Assembly: GCF_006265175.1 (NCBI RefSeq)
Contig: NZ_VDCQ01000032.1
Coordinates: 32,735-96,734 of the forward strand
Reading direction: 5' to 3'
From: Paenibacillus hemerocallicola
GTDB taxonomy: Bacteria > Bacillota > Bacilli > Paenibacillales > NBRC-103111
DNA: 64,000 nt
Made by a program: the position numbers and the translations under genes. Positions 52,562 to 61,772 of the stretch are shown here, piece by piece. The notes beneath the pieces are model-generated. The model was not told the origin of the DNA, made no database searches, and was given only the letters and a program-made list of their open reading frames with translations. Every line of letters begins with the position of its first letter. Within the stretch, counting starts at the first letter, position 1.

Positions 52562-53977
52562 CTATAGCTTGCTCCCTTGCAGCAGCTGCCGCCGCATCCA
52601 CTCGTTGGCGACAACGGCATCGCCGTCGGTGTTCAACTGTTCGTACAGCCGGCGCCGCAGCTCCTTGACGAGCCCGGCGTGTGCGGAATCGCCGACCTTG
52701 TTGTCCAGCTCGGCGGGGTCTGCCGCAAGATCGTACAGCTCATCCGTATCCGTCAAATTCCATACATACTTCCATTCGTTCGTGCGGATCATGCGCTGCG
52801 TGTACAATCCGAATTGCTGACCGTTATAGGAGGCTATGACCGCATCACGCCATTCGGTCGCATCCGACGCCCCCGAGAGTAGCGGGGCCAGTGACCGGCC
52901 TTGCAAATTTCCCGGATCGTGCGATTGAAGTCCGAGCAGCTCCAGCAGGGTAGGGGGCAAATCGAGAAAGCTGTATACGAACCGGCTGCACGTCGTCCCC
53001 CGACCGGCAAGCTCCGGATATCGGATCATTAGCGGCACATGAACGACATCGTCGTATAAAACGTAATGTTTGTCCATCATGCGGTGGGAGCCGCACATAT
53101 CGCCATGATCGGCGGTGAAGATGACGATCGTATTGTCCGCTTCGCCCAGCCGGTCCAATGCCTGCAGCACGATGCCGACCGCTTCGTCCATTTGGCTGAT
53201 GACGCCGTAATACCGGGCCACTACAGGAGACCAATCGTCCCACGTAAACGTCTCGACGCCCCAGTTGTACAGCTGCTGCCGCTGGATATACGGCTTCCCG
53301 GCAAACGTATCGCGAAATCCGTTCCACTCGGGAACGCTTTCAGGAGCGTACATGTCGGCGAATCGTCCGGAAGGACGGCAAGGCAGATGCGGCTCCGGAA
53401 AGTGCAGCGCCATATGCCAAGGGGAGCCGGCCGATTGAAGCCGCTCCATCGCCTCGACGGCGCGAGCCGCCAACCAATGCGTCTGCGAATGCTCGACGGG
53501 GATCGGATTCGGCTCGCCGAAATAGCCGTTCGCAAACTTCGCATCGGGATAGCTGCTTTTCGCGAATCGCCCGTAGTCCGCTTCTCCGATGTAGGAACCG
53601 TAGCCGAAAGCGGTAGGATCGAGAGTCGGGTGAACGCCCCATTTGCCGAGAAAAGCCGAAGCGTAACCATGCTCGGCCAACGTTCTGGCCCAACAATAAT
53701 GGCGCGGCTCGAGAGAGGCGACGGGAAGAGCGCCGTTGAAGTTCCATAGCGCTCCGAACGTTTCCGCTCTTCTGCCGTTCAGGAGAGATTGTCTGGCCGG
53801 CCCGCATACCGGAATATGCGAATATGCGGCGGAGAAGACGGTGCCTTGCGACGCCAGCAAGTCCAGATTGGGAGTTCGGACCGGGTATTTGCCGCTGGAG
53901 CCGATACAATCGTAGCGAAGCTGGTCGGCCGTAATCAACAAGACGTTCGGCGGATTATCTCTCATGTCCGTGATCAT
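52562..53977 (-). CDS. Sulfatase (formylglycine type)
   Basis: A 471-residue arylsulfatase-family enzyme. The signature PVCGPARQSLLNGRR has the convertible Cys58 and the Arg of the CxPxR motif. Metal ligands are in LLITADQLRYD near the N-terminus and FTADHGDMCGSH. There is no signal peptide, so it is cytoplasmic. It needs a formylglycine-generating enzyme, which is not in the window. It would desulfate a sugar taken up by the cell. It is the last gene of the nine-gene minus-strand cluster, 21 bp after an AraC gene. Confidence 0.9.
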   Translation of the reverse strand: MITDMRDNPPNVLLITADQLRYDCIGSSGKYPVRTPNLDLLASQGTVFSAAYSHIPVCGPARQSLLNGRRAETFGALWNFNGALPVASLEPRHYCWARTLAEHGYASAFLGKWGVHPTLDPTAFGYGSYIGEADYGRFAKSSYPDAKFANGYFGEPNPIPVEHSQTHWLAARAVEAMERLQSAGSPWHMALHFPEPHLPCRPSGRFADMYAPESVPEWNGFRDTFAGKPYIQRQQLYNWGVETFTWDDWSPVVARYYGVISQMDEAVGIVLQALDRLGEADNTIVIFTADHGDMCGSHRMMDKHYVLYDDVVHVPLMIRYPELAGRGTTCSRFVYSFLDLPPTLLELLGLQSHDPGNLQGRSLAPLLSGASDATEWRDAVIASYNGQQFGLYTQRMIRTNEWKYVWNLTDTDELYDLAADPAELDNKVGDSAHAGLVKELRRRLYEQLNTDGDAVVANEWMRRQLLQGSKL

Positions 53978-53998
53978 CCTTTCCTGCGAGCATACGGC

Positions 53999-54910
53999 TC
54001 ATTTTCCCGCGCGGAGCGCTTTGTCCAGATCGAGCCCTTGGCGGTATTGACTGGGCGGGCAGCCCACATGTCTCAGAAACAGCCGGCTGAAAAACGAAGG
54101 ATCGTCATAACCGACCTGCGTTGCGACGGTAATCACTTTTTCGTCCGATTCGACGAGCAGATGCTTGGCCCGTTCGATCCGGATTCCGTGCAGCACGTCG
54201 ATGACGCTTCTGTCGAACTCCTGTCTCATGAGACGGTTCAGCTGGCGGATGCCGACATTGAATAAGCCGGCCAGCGATTCCAGCGTAATTTTTTTGTCAT
54301 AGTTGCGTTCCATGTAGCCGTAGATGCGCCTTGCCGTTATTTCGCGCTCCAATTGCCGCGGAGAAGGAGCGGCGCCGCGGTTGCGCATTAGCGTGTAGTA
54401 GCGGGAGAGGAGGACCAGCAGCTCGACCATCTGCAGCCGGATAATCGTCGTATAGCCCGGTCCCCGATTGCCGAGCTCCCGGATCATGCTGTCGAGCAGA
54501 ACGAGGACGGCGACCGCATCTTGGCCGTGCAAATTCAGATGATGATTGAAGCGGACGTTCGGCTTCATGAACGGATGCACGTAGAAATAGTCCATCGAGG
54601 ACGTAATTTCCAGCTCCTTCAGAAGCGCATCGGGAATGAAGGACGGCATGAATAAACAGTTGACGATTTCGAGCTGCTCCCCCTTCGACACGGAGTAGGC
54701 ATGCGTCTCGCCGGGATTGATAATATATACGTCTCCGGCTCCGATTTCATATTCCGTGCCTTCGAATATATGGATGCCTTCGCCGCGTACGACATAGACG
54801 AGCTCGACGAATTCGTGCCCATGCTCGGGAATCGCCGCTTGGTTAATCCGCGTTATCCAGAACGGAAACTCATCCTTCATTAAAGTGCTGCTCCTGATCA
54901 TCGACTTCAT
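53999..54910 (-). CDS. AraC-family regulator of the sulfatase cluster
   Basis: A 303-residue regulator. The cupin half includes HGHEFVELVYVVRGEGIHIF; the C-terminal HTH pair includes LESLAGLFNVGIRQLNRLMR and VATQVGYDDPSFFSRLFLRH. The open frame extends upstream into the preceding gene, but AGGAG sets the start at 54910 (an ATG at 54901 is also possible). It lies inside the cluster between two sulfatase-fold genes. Its probable binding sites are the direct repeats at 62926-62955. Confidence 0.88.
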   Translation of the reverse strand: MKSMIRSSTLMKDEFPFWITRINQAAIPEHGHEFVELVYVVRGEGIHIFEGTEYEIGAGDVYIINPGETHAYSVSKGEQLEIVNCLFMPSFIPDALLKELEITSSMDYFYVHPFMKPNVRFNHHLNLHGQDAVAVLVLLDSMIRELGNRGPGYTTIIRLQMVELLVLLSRYYTLMRNRGAAPSPRQLEREITARRIYGYMERNYDKKITLESLAGLFNVGIRQLNRLMRQEFDRSVIDVLHGIRIERAKHLLVESDEKVITVATQVGYDDPSFFSRLFLRHVGCPPSQYRQGLDLDKALRAGK

Positions 54911-54975
54911 CCGCTTCCCACTCCTCGCCAATGACTCCGTTTGTTCCGGTCGAAATTTGACGTTATTCCAGAAGG

Positions 54976-56394
54976 TTATCCATGACTGCGCAATGCCGTA
55001 TCGAATCGTTCCCGACGCGGGTCCAGACGCCAATCGTCCCAGCTCATGCCCGTCGAAGCGAGAATTTGCTCGATTCTTCTGCGGAACGGCAGCCCGGCCT
55101 GCTGCAGCTGCTGCTCCATAGGGTCGGGCCGTCCCGCGAGCTTGCCGGATACCCACTCCATAAGCTGCCGTTCCAGCCTCGCGGCAAGCTCGGGCTGCGA
55201 CTCGGCCAAATTGACGGTCTCGCCCGGATCGTCCCGCAAATCGTACAATTCCGTATCCGGCCGGACGAACGGTCCGGAATCGTAGGTGCGGATCAGCTTG
55301 TAACGGTCGGTCCGGATGCCCCGCGCCGCCTGCCAAGCGCATTCGCTCAAATAAATCGTATCGTGCGTACGGTCGGTCCGGCCTTCGATCGCCGGCCATA
55401 GGCTCTTGCCGTCGAGCCCGGTCGGGTCCGCAAGCTTGCCCGGGTCGATCCCCCGCGGATTTTCGCGACGCACCGCTTCCAATATCGTCGGCAGCAGGTC
55501 GACTTGCTGCACGAATCCCGGAACTCTGCGTCCTTCCGGCATACGGCCCGGCCATCTCATCATAATCGGGACGTGCACGGTCGGTTCGTACAAGCCGCAA
55601 TGATCCCAATAAATGTCGTGCTCGGTCAAGCTTTCCCCGTGGTCCCCGAACAGGATGACTAACGTGTCCTCGCGAATGCCGAGCTTCTCCAAGTGGCGGT
55701 CCAAGTCTTGAAGCCGGTCGTCCAAATAGCGGATTTCCGCGTCATAGAGCGCATCGTAATAATCGCTGTCGGTAACCGGGCCGAGCAGATCGTAATGATG
55801 ATGCTTGAAGAACGGGTACGCCAGATGGTTGTAAGCCCGTTCCATGCTCGTGTTGGCGCGGTCGAACGGGTCCCGTCCTCTTGGGTAAAACTGCGGCACG
55901 TACGATTCGGGCGGCAAATACGGCGTATGAGCATCCCAATAATGCAGGAACAGGAAAAACGATTCGTCCTTATGCTGCTCGAGCCACGGAAATGCCAGCT
56001 CGTTGACGGTCCGCCCGTCGATCCAACGGTTGCCGCCGACGCTGTTGATATAATACCGGTACCCTCTGGCAAACCATTCCTTCAATTGATACAAATTGTC
56101 GACGGCGGATGTCGCAAACCCCGACGATCGCAGCATGGTCGGAAGCCATGCCGTCGACTTCGGCAGATGCGTCAGCTCCGAGCCGTGCGATACGATCCCT
56201 GTCGTCAAACCGACTTTGCCGGTAAAGATCCCGGTATGCGCCACTTCGGTAGGAATGTCGGCCGCATAAGCGCGTTCGAACAATACCCCTTCGCGGGCCA
56301 GACGGTCCATGAAAGGGCTGGTCGGTTTCCCGTACCCGTATCCGCTTAACCGGGAAGCCCGAAGCGTGTCCAGCGAGATCAGAATGATTTTCAT
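54976..56394 (-). CDS. Sulfatase-fold hydrolase/transferase with Thr at the catalytic position
   Basis: A 472-residue protein of the alkaline-phosphatase/sulfatase superfamily. Metal-site motifs SLDTLRASRLSGYGY and ILFGDHGESL are intact. The catalytic segment reads DIPTEVAHTGIFTG: counting back from the conserved TG, Thr49 stands where sulfatases have the formylglycine Cys, and His53 where they have Arg. Thr cannot become formylglycine, so phosphodiesterase or phosphotransferase chemistry, as in LtaS-type enzymes, is possible. AGGAGG upstream fixes the ATG at 56394. It follows cysC by 11 bp. Confidence 0.85.
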   Translation of the reverse strand: MKIILISLDTLRASRLSGYGYGKPTSPFMDRLAREGVLFERAYAADIPTEVAHTGIFTGKVGLTTGIVSHGSELTHLPKSTAWLPTMLRSSGFATSAVDNLYQLKEWFARGYRYYINSVGGNRWIDGRTVNELAFPWLEQHKDESFFLFLHYWDAHTPYLPPESYVPQFYPRGRDPFDRANTSMERAYNHLAYPFFKHHHYDLLGPVTDSDYYDALYDAEIRYLDDRLQDLDRHLEKLGIREDTLVILFGDHGESLTEHDIYWDHCGLYEPTVHVPIMMRWPGRMPEGRRVPGFVQQVDLLPTILEAVRRENPRGIDPGKLADPTGLDGKSLWPAIEGRTDRTHDTIYLSECAWQAARGIRTDRYKLIRTYDSGPFVRPDTELYDLRDDPGETVNLAESQPELAARLERQLMEWVSGKLAGRPDPMEQQLQQAGLPFRRRIEQILASTGMSWDDWRLDPRRERFDTALRSHG

Positions 56395-56405
56395 CCGGCT
56401 TCCTC

Positions 56406-56939
56406 CTAACGGGCGCTGGCGGCGTGCAAGCCCGGCCAAGACAGGATGGCGTTCGTATTGTCCGCAAGGGATGCGGTTGCCGTGCAAATCGTCATGTCGG
56501 GGCTGGGCGGCGTTTCATACGGATCGGATATTCCCGTAAAATGGTTCAGCTCGCCCCGCCTTGCTTTGGCGTACAGTCCTTTCACGTCGCGACGCTCGCA
56601 TTCCTCCAAAGGGCACTGCACATAAATTTCCACGTAGCCGGGAAGCGTCCTGCGTGCATACTCTCTCATCTCGTGATAAGGGGTAATGGCCGATACGAGC
56701 ACATCGACGCCATGCTTGGCCAGCAAGCCGGCCACGTAGACGATGCGCTTCACGTTCTCGAGCCGTTCCTCGCGGGTGAAGCCGAGTCCTTTGCATATCG
56801 TCCGGCGCAGCTCGTCGCCGTCGAGCAGCTCCGCGCGCCGTCCCTGCTCGAGCAGCCGGGCTTTCACGTATTCCGCGGTCGTCGTTTTCCCGGCTCCGGA
56901 CAATCCGGTGAACCATAATACATTTCCATGTTCGATCAT
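56406..56939 (-). CDS. cysC: Adenylylsulfate (APS) kinase-like protein
   Basis: A 177-residue P-loop kinase. It shows Walker A GLSGAGKTTTAEY, then ELLDGDELRRTICKGLGFTR, RLENVKRIVYVAGLLAKHGV, and KGLYAKARRGELNHFTGISD, all typical of CysC. It would make PAPS from APS and ATP. No ATP sulfurylase (CysND/Sat), PAPS reductase or sulfotransferase is adjacent. Instead it overlaps a Gfo/Idh/MocA gene by four bases (ATGA) and precedes a Thr-type sulfatase-fold gene. A kinase acting on another adenylylated or hydroxylated substrate is possible. Confidence 0.9.
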   Translation of the reverse strand: MIEHGNVLWFTGLSGAGKTTTAEYVKARLLEQGRRAELLDGDELRRTICKGLGFTREERLENVKRIVYVAGLLAKHGVDVLVSAITPYHEMREYARRTLPGYVEIYVQCPLEECERRDVKGLYAKARRGELNHFTGISDPYETPPSPDMTICTATASLADNTNAILSWPGLHAASAR

Positions 56940-57964
56940 GTCGCCGATCCTCCGGAGTTATCATTGCCGTATGGTACGTCCACGGGAGCTCCGCCAAGCT
57001 GGTGCGAACGGATGGCCGCTTCGATGACTTCCTGCGCGGCCAGCGCATCCGCCCCGGAAGCTTCGATCTCGCCGGGGGCGTCGCCGGCCTTGATTTGCCC
57101 GACGAACCGGTTGATCCGCTGTTTGAACGTATCGTCGAAGCCCTGCATGCCTCCGAATATCGGATTGCGGAAAACGGTCAAATCGTTCGAATGATGAGGG
57201 TAGTATGTCATGCTCTCATAGACGTTGTCAATGACGAATCTGCCTACGTTTCCGGCCACCTCGCAATACTCGATCGGATGCTTCATCGACATGTCGTAGC
57301 TTCCGGTCAAATGCCCGACGGCGCCGGAAGCGAACTCCATATTTACCGATACGGTAGACCAGGCGAGACGACCGGGAGCTTTCGTCATAAACGACTGCAC
57401 CCGCTTAATATCGCCCCCGAAATAGCGCAGAACGTCGATCGAGTGGGGATGCAGCGCGCGCATATGGAGCCATTCCGTATCGTCCTGCGGATTGTTGATC
57501 GTCAGCCGCATATTGAGGAACAGGAGGGAGCCGAGCTTGCCGGCGCTCACGAGCTCCTTGGCCTTGTACGCGGCCGGGGCGAACCGGTGGTTCAGGTTGC
57601 ATGCCAGGCGAACGCCCTTCTCGCGGGCGAATGCCACCATGCGTCTCGCCTCGTCGATCCGGTTCGAGATCGGCTTCTCGACAAGCACGTCTTTGCCGGC
57701 TTCGATCGCGGCCATGGCGGGCGCGAAGTGGTGGCTTCCCTTCTCGACGCCGGCCGTCGCCACGATGACGACATCGATCCGTTCTTTATCGAGCATGGCC
57801 GCAAGATCGGTATAGGCCGGGACGCCGAACTGCCGGCCGGCCGCTTCCGCCCGCTCCGGCAGCAAGTCGCATACGGCCGCGAGCTCGGTATCGGGGTGCT
57901 GCCGGTAAGTGCGGCAATGGATGCTGCCGATATGGTTGACGCCTATAACCGCCACTCTGATCAT
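56936..57964 (-). CDS. Gfo/Idh/MocA-family oxidoreductase (copy 1)
   Basis: A 342-residue NAD(P)-dependent dehydrogenase. The Rossmann start is MIRVAVIGVNHIGSIHCRTY, the conserved Lys is in DVLVEKPISNRIDEA, and the alpha/beta C-terminal domain includes LHPHSIDVLRYFGG. AAGGAAG upstream supports the ATG at 57964. It is coupled to cysC by a 4-bp overlap. Members oxidise or reduce sugars, inositols or sugar nucleotides. Two further copies lie upstream in the cluster. Confidence 0.9.
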   Translation of the reverse strand: MIRVAVIGVNHIGSIHCRTYRQHPDTELAAVCDLLPERAEAAGRQFGVPAYTDLAAMLDKERIDVVIVATAGVEKGSHHFAPAMAAIEAGKDVLVEKPISNRIDEARRMVAFAREKGVRLACNLNHRFAPAAYKAKELVSAGKLGSLLFLNMRLTINNPQDDTEWLHMRALHPHSIDVLRYFGGDIKRVQSFMTKAPGRLAWSTVSVNMEFASGAVGHLTGSYDMSMKHPIEYCEVAGNVGRFVIDNVYESMTYYPHHSNDLTVFRNPIFGGMQGFDDTFKQRINRFVGQIKAGDAPGEIEASGADALAAQEVIEAAIRSHQLGGAPVDVPYGNDNSGGSAT

Positions 57965-58070
57965 CGTGATCTTCCTTTCTGGTTTCGGGTCGGGCGGAGT
58001 CGGCTCGAGCCCCGAAATGGTATAAGAGTCTCCAATACCTTCTATGTGGGTGAGCTCAGCCGTTTTTCGC

Positions 58071-58112
58071 GAATAGGAGATGTTGGAGCAGAGTCCCAAG
58101 CATCTCCTATTC
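58071..58112. repeat. Inverted repeat in the gap between two cluster genes
   Basis: GAATAGGAGATG and CATCTCCTATTC enclose an 18-bp loop. It has the size of a terminator or processing hairpin, but there is no U-tract on the minus strand. Confidence 0.5.
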
Positions 58113-58168
58113 CGCGCGCCGGTGATTGTTTTATGAAAATTGCGGTCTCTGGAGGCTGTTATTTGTCA

Positions 58169-59566
58169 TTATTTCTTGACGGCTTCCGCCTTTTTCTCCT
58201 GGAGCGAGCGTGCATTTACGATCGAGCCGATATGCATGGCGTCGTATGCTTCCTGCGAAGAGGTAAAGGTGACGCCTTTGCCGTGCCAGTTCAGGTTCGT
58301 GAAAATCGGATTCGTCCGTTTCGTCTGCTTCTCGCGCTTGGCGATATGGTCGTTCATCCGTTTCTCAAGGAATGCCGCGACCTCCGGTTCTTTCTCCGCC
58401 AGATTGACGTTCTCCTCCGGGTCCTGCACGAGATTGTACAGCTCGATCTCCGGCTTGAAGTGGAAGTCCGGCTCGAGCGCGCGGATCAGCTTCCATTCCG
58501 GCGTGCGCCAGCCGTGCTTGCGCATCCATGTGCATTCGGTAATGTAAAACTCGCTGATGCGGTCGTGCTGCTTTCCTTTGATCCAGTCGACCAGATTTTG
58601 CCCGTCGAACTTGATTTTGTTTTTGACCCCGAGCAGGTCGAGTACGGTCGGCATAATGTCCTGGATAAGCGACACGTCGGAGAACCGTTTGCCGGCCGGG
58701 ACGACGCCGGGAAATTTGATGATGAGCGGGACGACGAGGGTGCAGTCGTACAAGCCGTGATGGTCGAAGTAGCAATCGTGCTCATACAGCGTCTCGCCGT
58801 GGTCGGACGTAATGACGATGAGCGTTTCTTCGGTCAGGCCGAGCGCCTCGAGCTTGGCGAACAGCGTTTGGATGCAGGCGTCCATATAGGCGATGGCTCC
58901 GTCGTATTGCGCGGATACGTAGTTAGAGTCCGTCACGCCTTCCGGTATCCACGATTTCAGGAAATCGGCGAACGGCTTGAAGCCATACACCGGCTCCATG
59001 GAGCGATTGTCCGGATCCTTCTCGTTCTCGCCATAGAAAGTCCGCTCATAAGGCTGCGGCGGCAAATAAGGCGAGTGCGGGTCCATATGCCGCAGGAACA
59101 GGAAAAACGGTTTGTCGTCCGCGGCAAGACGCTCCAGCTCGGGCACGGCCACTTGGTTCAAATTGTGCGCTTTCGGGGCGCGCCCGGTCTCGTCGGGATG
59201 CCACGACTCGTAGTTGAGATACGTTTGGAACCCGCGTGACGAGGGGTTACCCGTAAAGCCGATACATGTCGTATTGTAGCCGTTATCGCCCAATACTTCG
59301 GGCAGCGTCCTGACATGTCCGCCGAGCGGGCCTTGGTGCCGGAGCGCGACCACGTCCGTTCCGAAGACGTCCATCCCGGTCAGCATCGAGGCGTAAGCGG
59401 GGGTCGTCGGAATGCTCGGGCTGAAGTGCTGCTCGAACAACACGCCTTCGGCGGCGATTTTGTCCATGTGCGGTGTAGTCAAGCGGGAATAGCCGTAAGA
59501 GCTCATATGATCGCGGCGCAAACTATCGATGCCGAAAATGATTACGTTCGGTTTTTTCGCTGGCAT
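58169..59566 (-). CDS. Sulfatase-fold protein with Thr at the catalytic position (second copy)
   Basis: A 465-residue protein. The metal-site motifs FGIDSLRRDHMSSYGYSR and VITSDHGETLYEHD are intact. The catalytic segment is SPSIPTTPAYASMLTG: Thr54 aligns with the formylglycine Cys and Tyr58 with the Arg of CxPxR. Like the copy at 54976 it cannot carry formylglycine. AGGAGG 8 bp upstream marks the ATG. It lies between the epimerase and a dehydrogenase. It may act on a phospho- rather than sulfo-ester. Confidence 0.85.
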   Translation of the reverse strand: MPAKKPNVIIFGIDSLRRDHMSSYGYSRLTTPHMDKIAAEGVLFEQHFSPSIPTTPAYASMLTGMDVFGTDVVALRHQGPLGGHVRTLPEVLGDNGYNTTCIGFTGNPSSRGFQTYLNYESWHPDETGRAPKAHNLNQVAVPELERLAADDKPFFLFLRHMDPHSPYLPPQPYERTFYGENEKDPDNRSMEPVYGFKPFADFLKSWIPEGVTDSNYVSAQYDGAIAYMDACIQTLFAKLEALGLTEETLIVITSDHGETLYEHDCYFDHHGLYDCTLVVPLIIKFPGVVPAGKRFSDVSLIQDIMPTVLDLLGVKNKIKFDGQNLVDWIKGKQHDRISEFYITECTWMRKHGWRTPEWKLIRALEPDFHFKPEIELYNLVQDPEENVNLAEKEPEVAAFLEKRMNDHIAKREKQTKRTNPIFTNLNWHGKGVTFTSSQEAYDAMHIGSIVNARSLQEKKAEAVKK

Positions 59567-59639
59567 TCGGATTCCTCCTCAAAGCTTTCATTATTGGGAT
59601 GTATTGCAAAAGCCGGCGAACGATGCATCGAATTTCAAT

Positions 59640-59720
59640 TCTCACATTCGCTGGCGAACAGTGAACCCGAATTGCTTATTTGTGAACCTCATTGCGCTAT
59701 TTTGGACCATTTTTGGGCTA
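59640..59720. repeat. Intergenic mosaic repeat (family 2), copy 2
   Basis: GGCGAACAGTGAACCCG and TGAACCTCATTGCGCTATT correspond, in inverse orientation, to motifs in 48901-49030. It lies in the 176-bp gap before the sulfatase-fold gene. Confidence 0.45.
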
Positions 59721-59742
59721 ATCGCGGATTAGTTGATCGGTA

Positions 59743-60546
59743 TTACCGGGCACCCAGCTTTTTCAGGCAGGCGTTCAAGTAGCCGTACGATTCGGCGGCT
59801 ACGATCGACACCTGCGCCAGCGAATGATCGGGACCGGCGCCGATGACCTCCAATACGACCGGACCGCTGTAGCCGCCGTCCACCATCGCCTTGCAGTAGC
59901 CGAACAGGTCGATGTCGCCGCGTCCGCACGCCTGCAGCTCGATCGGCCCGGGGCCTTTCTCCCGGCCCTTGCAGTCGCGGATGTGCACATGTCTCACCCG
60001 GCCGAGCACGGCCGGAAGCGCCTCCTCGGCATTCTCGCCCGCGCGGTGAATATGGCTCGGGTCCATATCGATGCCGAACGCGGCAGAAGAGATGGCCTCC
60101 ATCGCCCTAAGCGTAGTGGGCGTATTATAAATGGCGTTGCCGACGTGCGCCTTCACGCACAGCGTAACCCCGTAGGAAGCGGCTCGCTCCGAGAGCCTGG
60201 ACAGCTTGTCGATCGACGCGACCACGTCCTGCTCGACGCCGAGCTTTCCGCCGGGGCCGACGTTGATGACGGGAATGCCGATCTCGGCAGCCGCCTCGAA
60301 AGCGGGCAGCAGCCTTTCCTCGCTCAAGGAAGCGACCTCCGTCGACAAAAACGCGAGCCCGTTTTCTTGCACGATCGATTGCAGCTCGCCCTTCTGCTCC
60401 TTCCATCGGCTTAAATCGAGATGCTCGCACATGCCTTGGATAGCGGCAATCTCGACGCCGTCGTATCCGCACAGCGCGATCTGCTTCGCCGCCTCGGCAA
60501 AGCTGAAGTGCTTGAACAGCACGGAGTTTACGCCTAGCTTGATCAT
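59743..60546 (-). CDS. Sugar phosphate isomerase/epimerase (AP endonuclease 2-type TIM barrel)
   Basis: A 267-residue TIM barrel of the IolE/xylose-isomerase-like group. The blocks are LCGYDGVEIAAIQGM, PVINVGPGGKLG, LCVKAHVGNAIYNTP, GIDMDPSHIHRAGEN, VRHVHIRDCKGR and VVLEVIGAG, with the Glu/His/Asp metal ligands expected for the family. GGAGG precedes the ATG. Together with the dehydrogenases it suggests an oxidation/epimerisation route for a cyclitol or sugar. Confidence 0.88.
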   Translation of the reverse strand: MIKLGVNSVLFKHFSFAEAAKQIALCGYDGVEIAAIQGMCEHLDLSRWKEQKGELQSIVQENGLAFLSTEVASLSEERLLPAFEAAAEIGIPVINVGPGGKLGVEQDVVASIDKLSRLSERAASYGVTLCVKAHVGNAIYNTPTTLRAMEAISSAAFGIDMDPSHIHRAGENAEEALPAVLGRVRHVHIRDCKGREKGPGPIELQACGRGDIDLFGYCKAMVDGGYSGPVVLEVIGAGPDHSLAQVSIVAAESYGYLNACLKKLGAR

Positions 60547-60581
60547 CGTCTCGGTTCCTCCATTACTCCATGATAGATGTG

Positions 60582-61688
60582 TTATTTCATATAAAGCGGG
60601 TCCCCGTGCAGCGGCGGCAGCGGATGTGGCCTGACCGTCTCGCCGCCTCGCTCGTAAGACTCGATTACGGCGAACGTGTATTCCAGCACGGCGAGAGCGT
60701 CCCGTCCGTTGGCGCGAAGCTGGTCGCGCGAAACGTTATTGGATATGTCCTCGAGAAACGCGTGCAGACGATTGTTGAACGTCCGTCCGAAATCGTTCGT
60801 CCCGTAGTCGGTCACTTCCGGCTTCGGCTGGACGCTGATGGCGGGCACGCCTTTTTCCGCTTTCCAGTACGACACTTTCTCCACGCAGTTCTCGATGCAG
60901 AACGTTCCTTTCGTGCCGGCCATTTCCAGACTCCACCAGCCGCCGAGCCCGTATACCGCATCGCCCCTTTGGCTGAGCAAATAGCCGACTCCGCCGTTCG
61001 CAAACTTCACGTGAATGCTGTTGATCGATACCATGACGTCGCCCGCGCTTCTCCGGAAGCCGGGACGGTCCGAAAACGTCTGGATATGGGTGATGTCCCC
61101 GCAAAAATGCCGCATCACGCTAAGGGGATGAGTCAGAAACGCCTTCATGTGAAAATAAGGATGGCCCTTGATCTTCGGCGAGCCCGCGAGAGCGTAATTG
61201 GCTTCTCCGCCGTTAAAGCCCATCTTGGCCAAGCAGTATACAAGCTCCCCGATGTCGCCGTTGTCGACGTACTGCTTCGCCTTCTCGGCCGGAGGGGTGA
61301 AGTAATGGTTCAAATTGCAGCCGAGATATACTTTCTGCTTATCCGCGAAGGCGACGAGCTCGCGCGCTTCTTTGACGTCATGGCAGATCGGTTTCTCGAC
61401 CAGCACATGCTTGCCGTAGCCGACCGCTTCCATCGCGGGCTCGAAGTGCCAGCTGCCGTTGTCGATGCCGCCTGTCGTAATATCGACGATTTGCAGGTCG
61501 GGCTCGTTCTCGACCATATCCTTCAGGCTGTAATACGCCTTGACTCCGAATTTCTCCGCCGCGGCGTCCGCCCGCTCCTTGACTACGTCGCACACCGCAA
61601 CCAGATCCGCAAGCTCGTCTTCCTTATAACAGGCCGCGTGGTTTTTACCGATGCCGTTCATGCCTACAATGCCGATTTTCAACGCCAT
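60582..61688 (-). CDS. Gfo/Idh/MocA-family oxidoreductase (copy 2)
   Basis: A 368-residue dehydrogenase. The N-terminus is LKIGIVGMNGIGKNHAACYK; EKPICHDVKEARELV holds the conserved Lys; then LGCNLNHYFTPPAEKA. The gene lies 35 bp upstream of the epimerase and 84 bp downstream of the third copy. It resembles copy 1 more than copy 3. It is cytoplasmic and the substrate is unknown. Confidence 0.9.
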   Translation of the reverse strand: MALKIGIVGMNGIGKNHAACYKEDELADLVAVCDVVKERADAAAEKFGVKAYYSLKDMVENEPDLQIVDITTGGIDNGSWHFEPAMEAVGYGKHVLVEKPICHDVKEARELVAFADKQKVYLGCNLNHYFTPPAEKAKQYVDNGDIGELVYCLAKMGFNGGEANYALAGSPKIKGHPYFHMKAFLTHPLSVMRHFCGDITHIQTFSDRPGFRRSAGDVMVSINSIHVKFANGGVGYLLSQRGDAVYGLGGWWSLEMAGTKGTFCIENCVEKVSYWKAEKGVPAISVQPKPEVTDYGTNDFGRTFNNRLHAFLEDISNNVSRDQLRANGRDALAVLEYTFAVIESYERGGETVRPHPLPPLHGDPLYMK

Positions 61689-61772
61689 ATGTTACGTTTC
61701 CGGTCCATAAAGTCCGAAGACTGCCGGAAACTTCACCTGCCTTTCGTCTCCAATTAGAATAATTGATATCGC

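Noticed and set aside
58071..58112. Inverted repeat as an intrinsic terminator of the sulfatase-fold gene
   Set aside because: On the minus strand it is followed by an A-run, not a U-run, so it is kept only as an inverted repeat.
57002..59239. Very long open frame on the plus strand opposite the dehydrogenase and sulfatase-fold genes
   Set aside because: It is a GC-bias shadow of two real minus-strand genes. Its translation is rich in Arg, Val and His with no family motif and no ribosome site.
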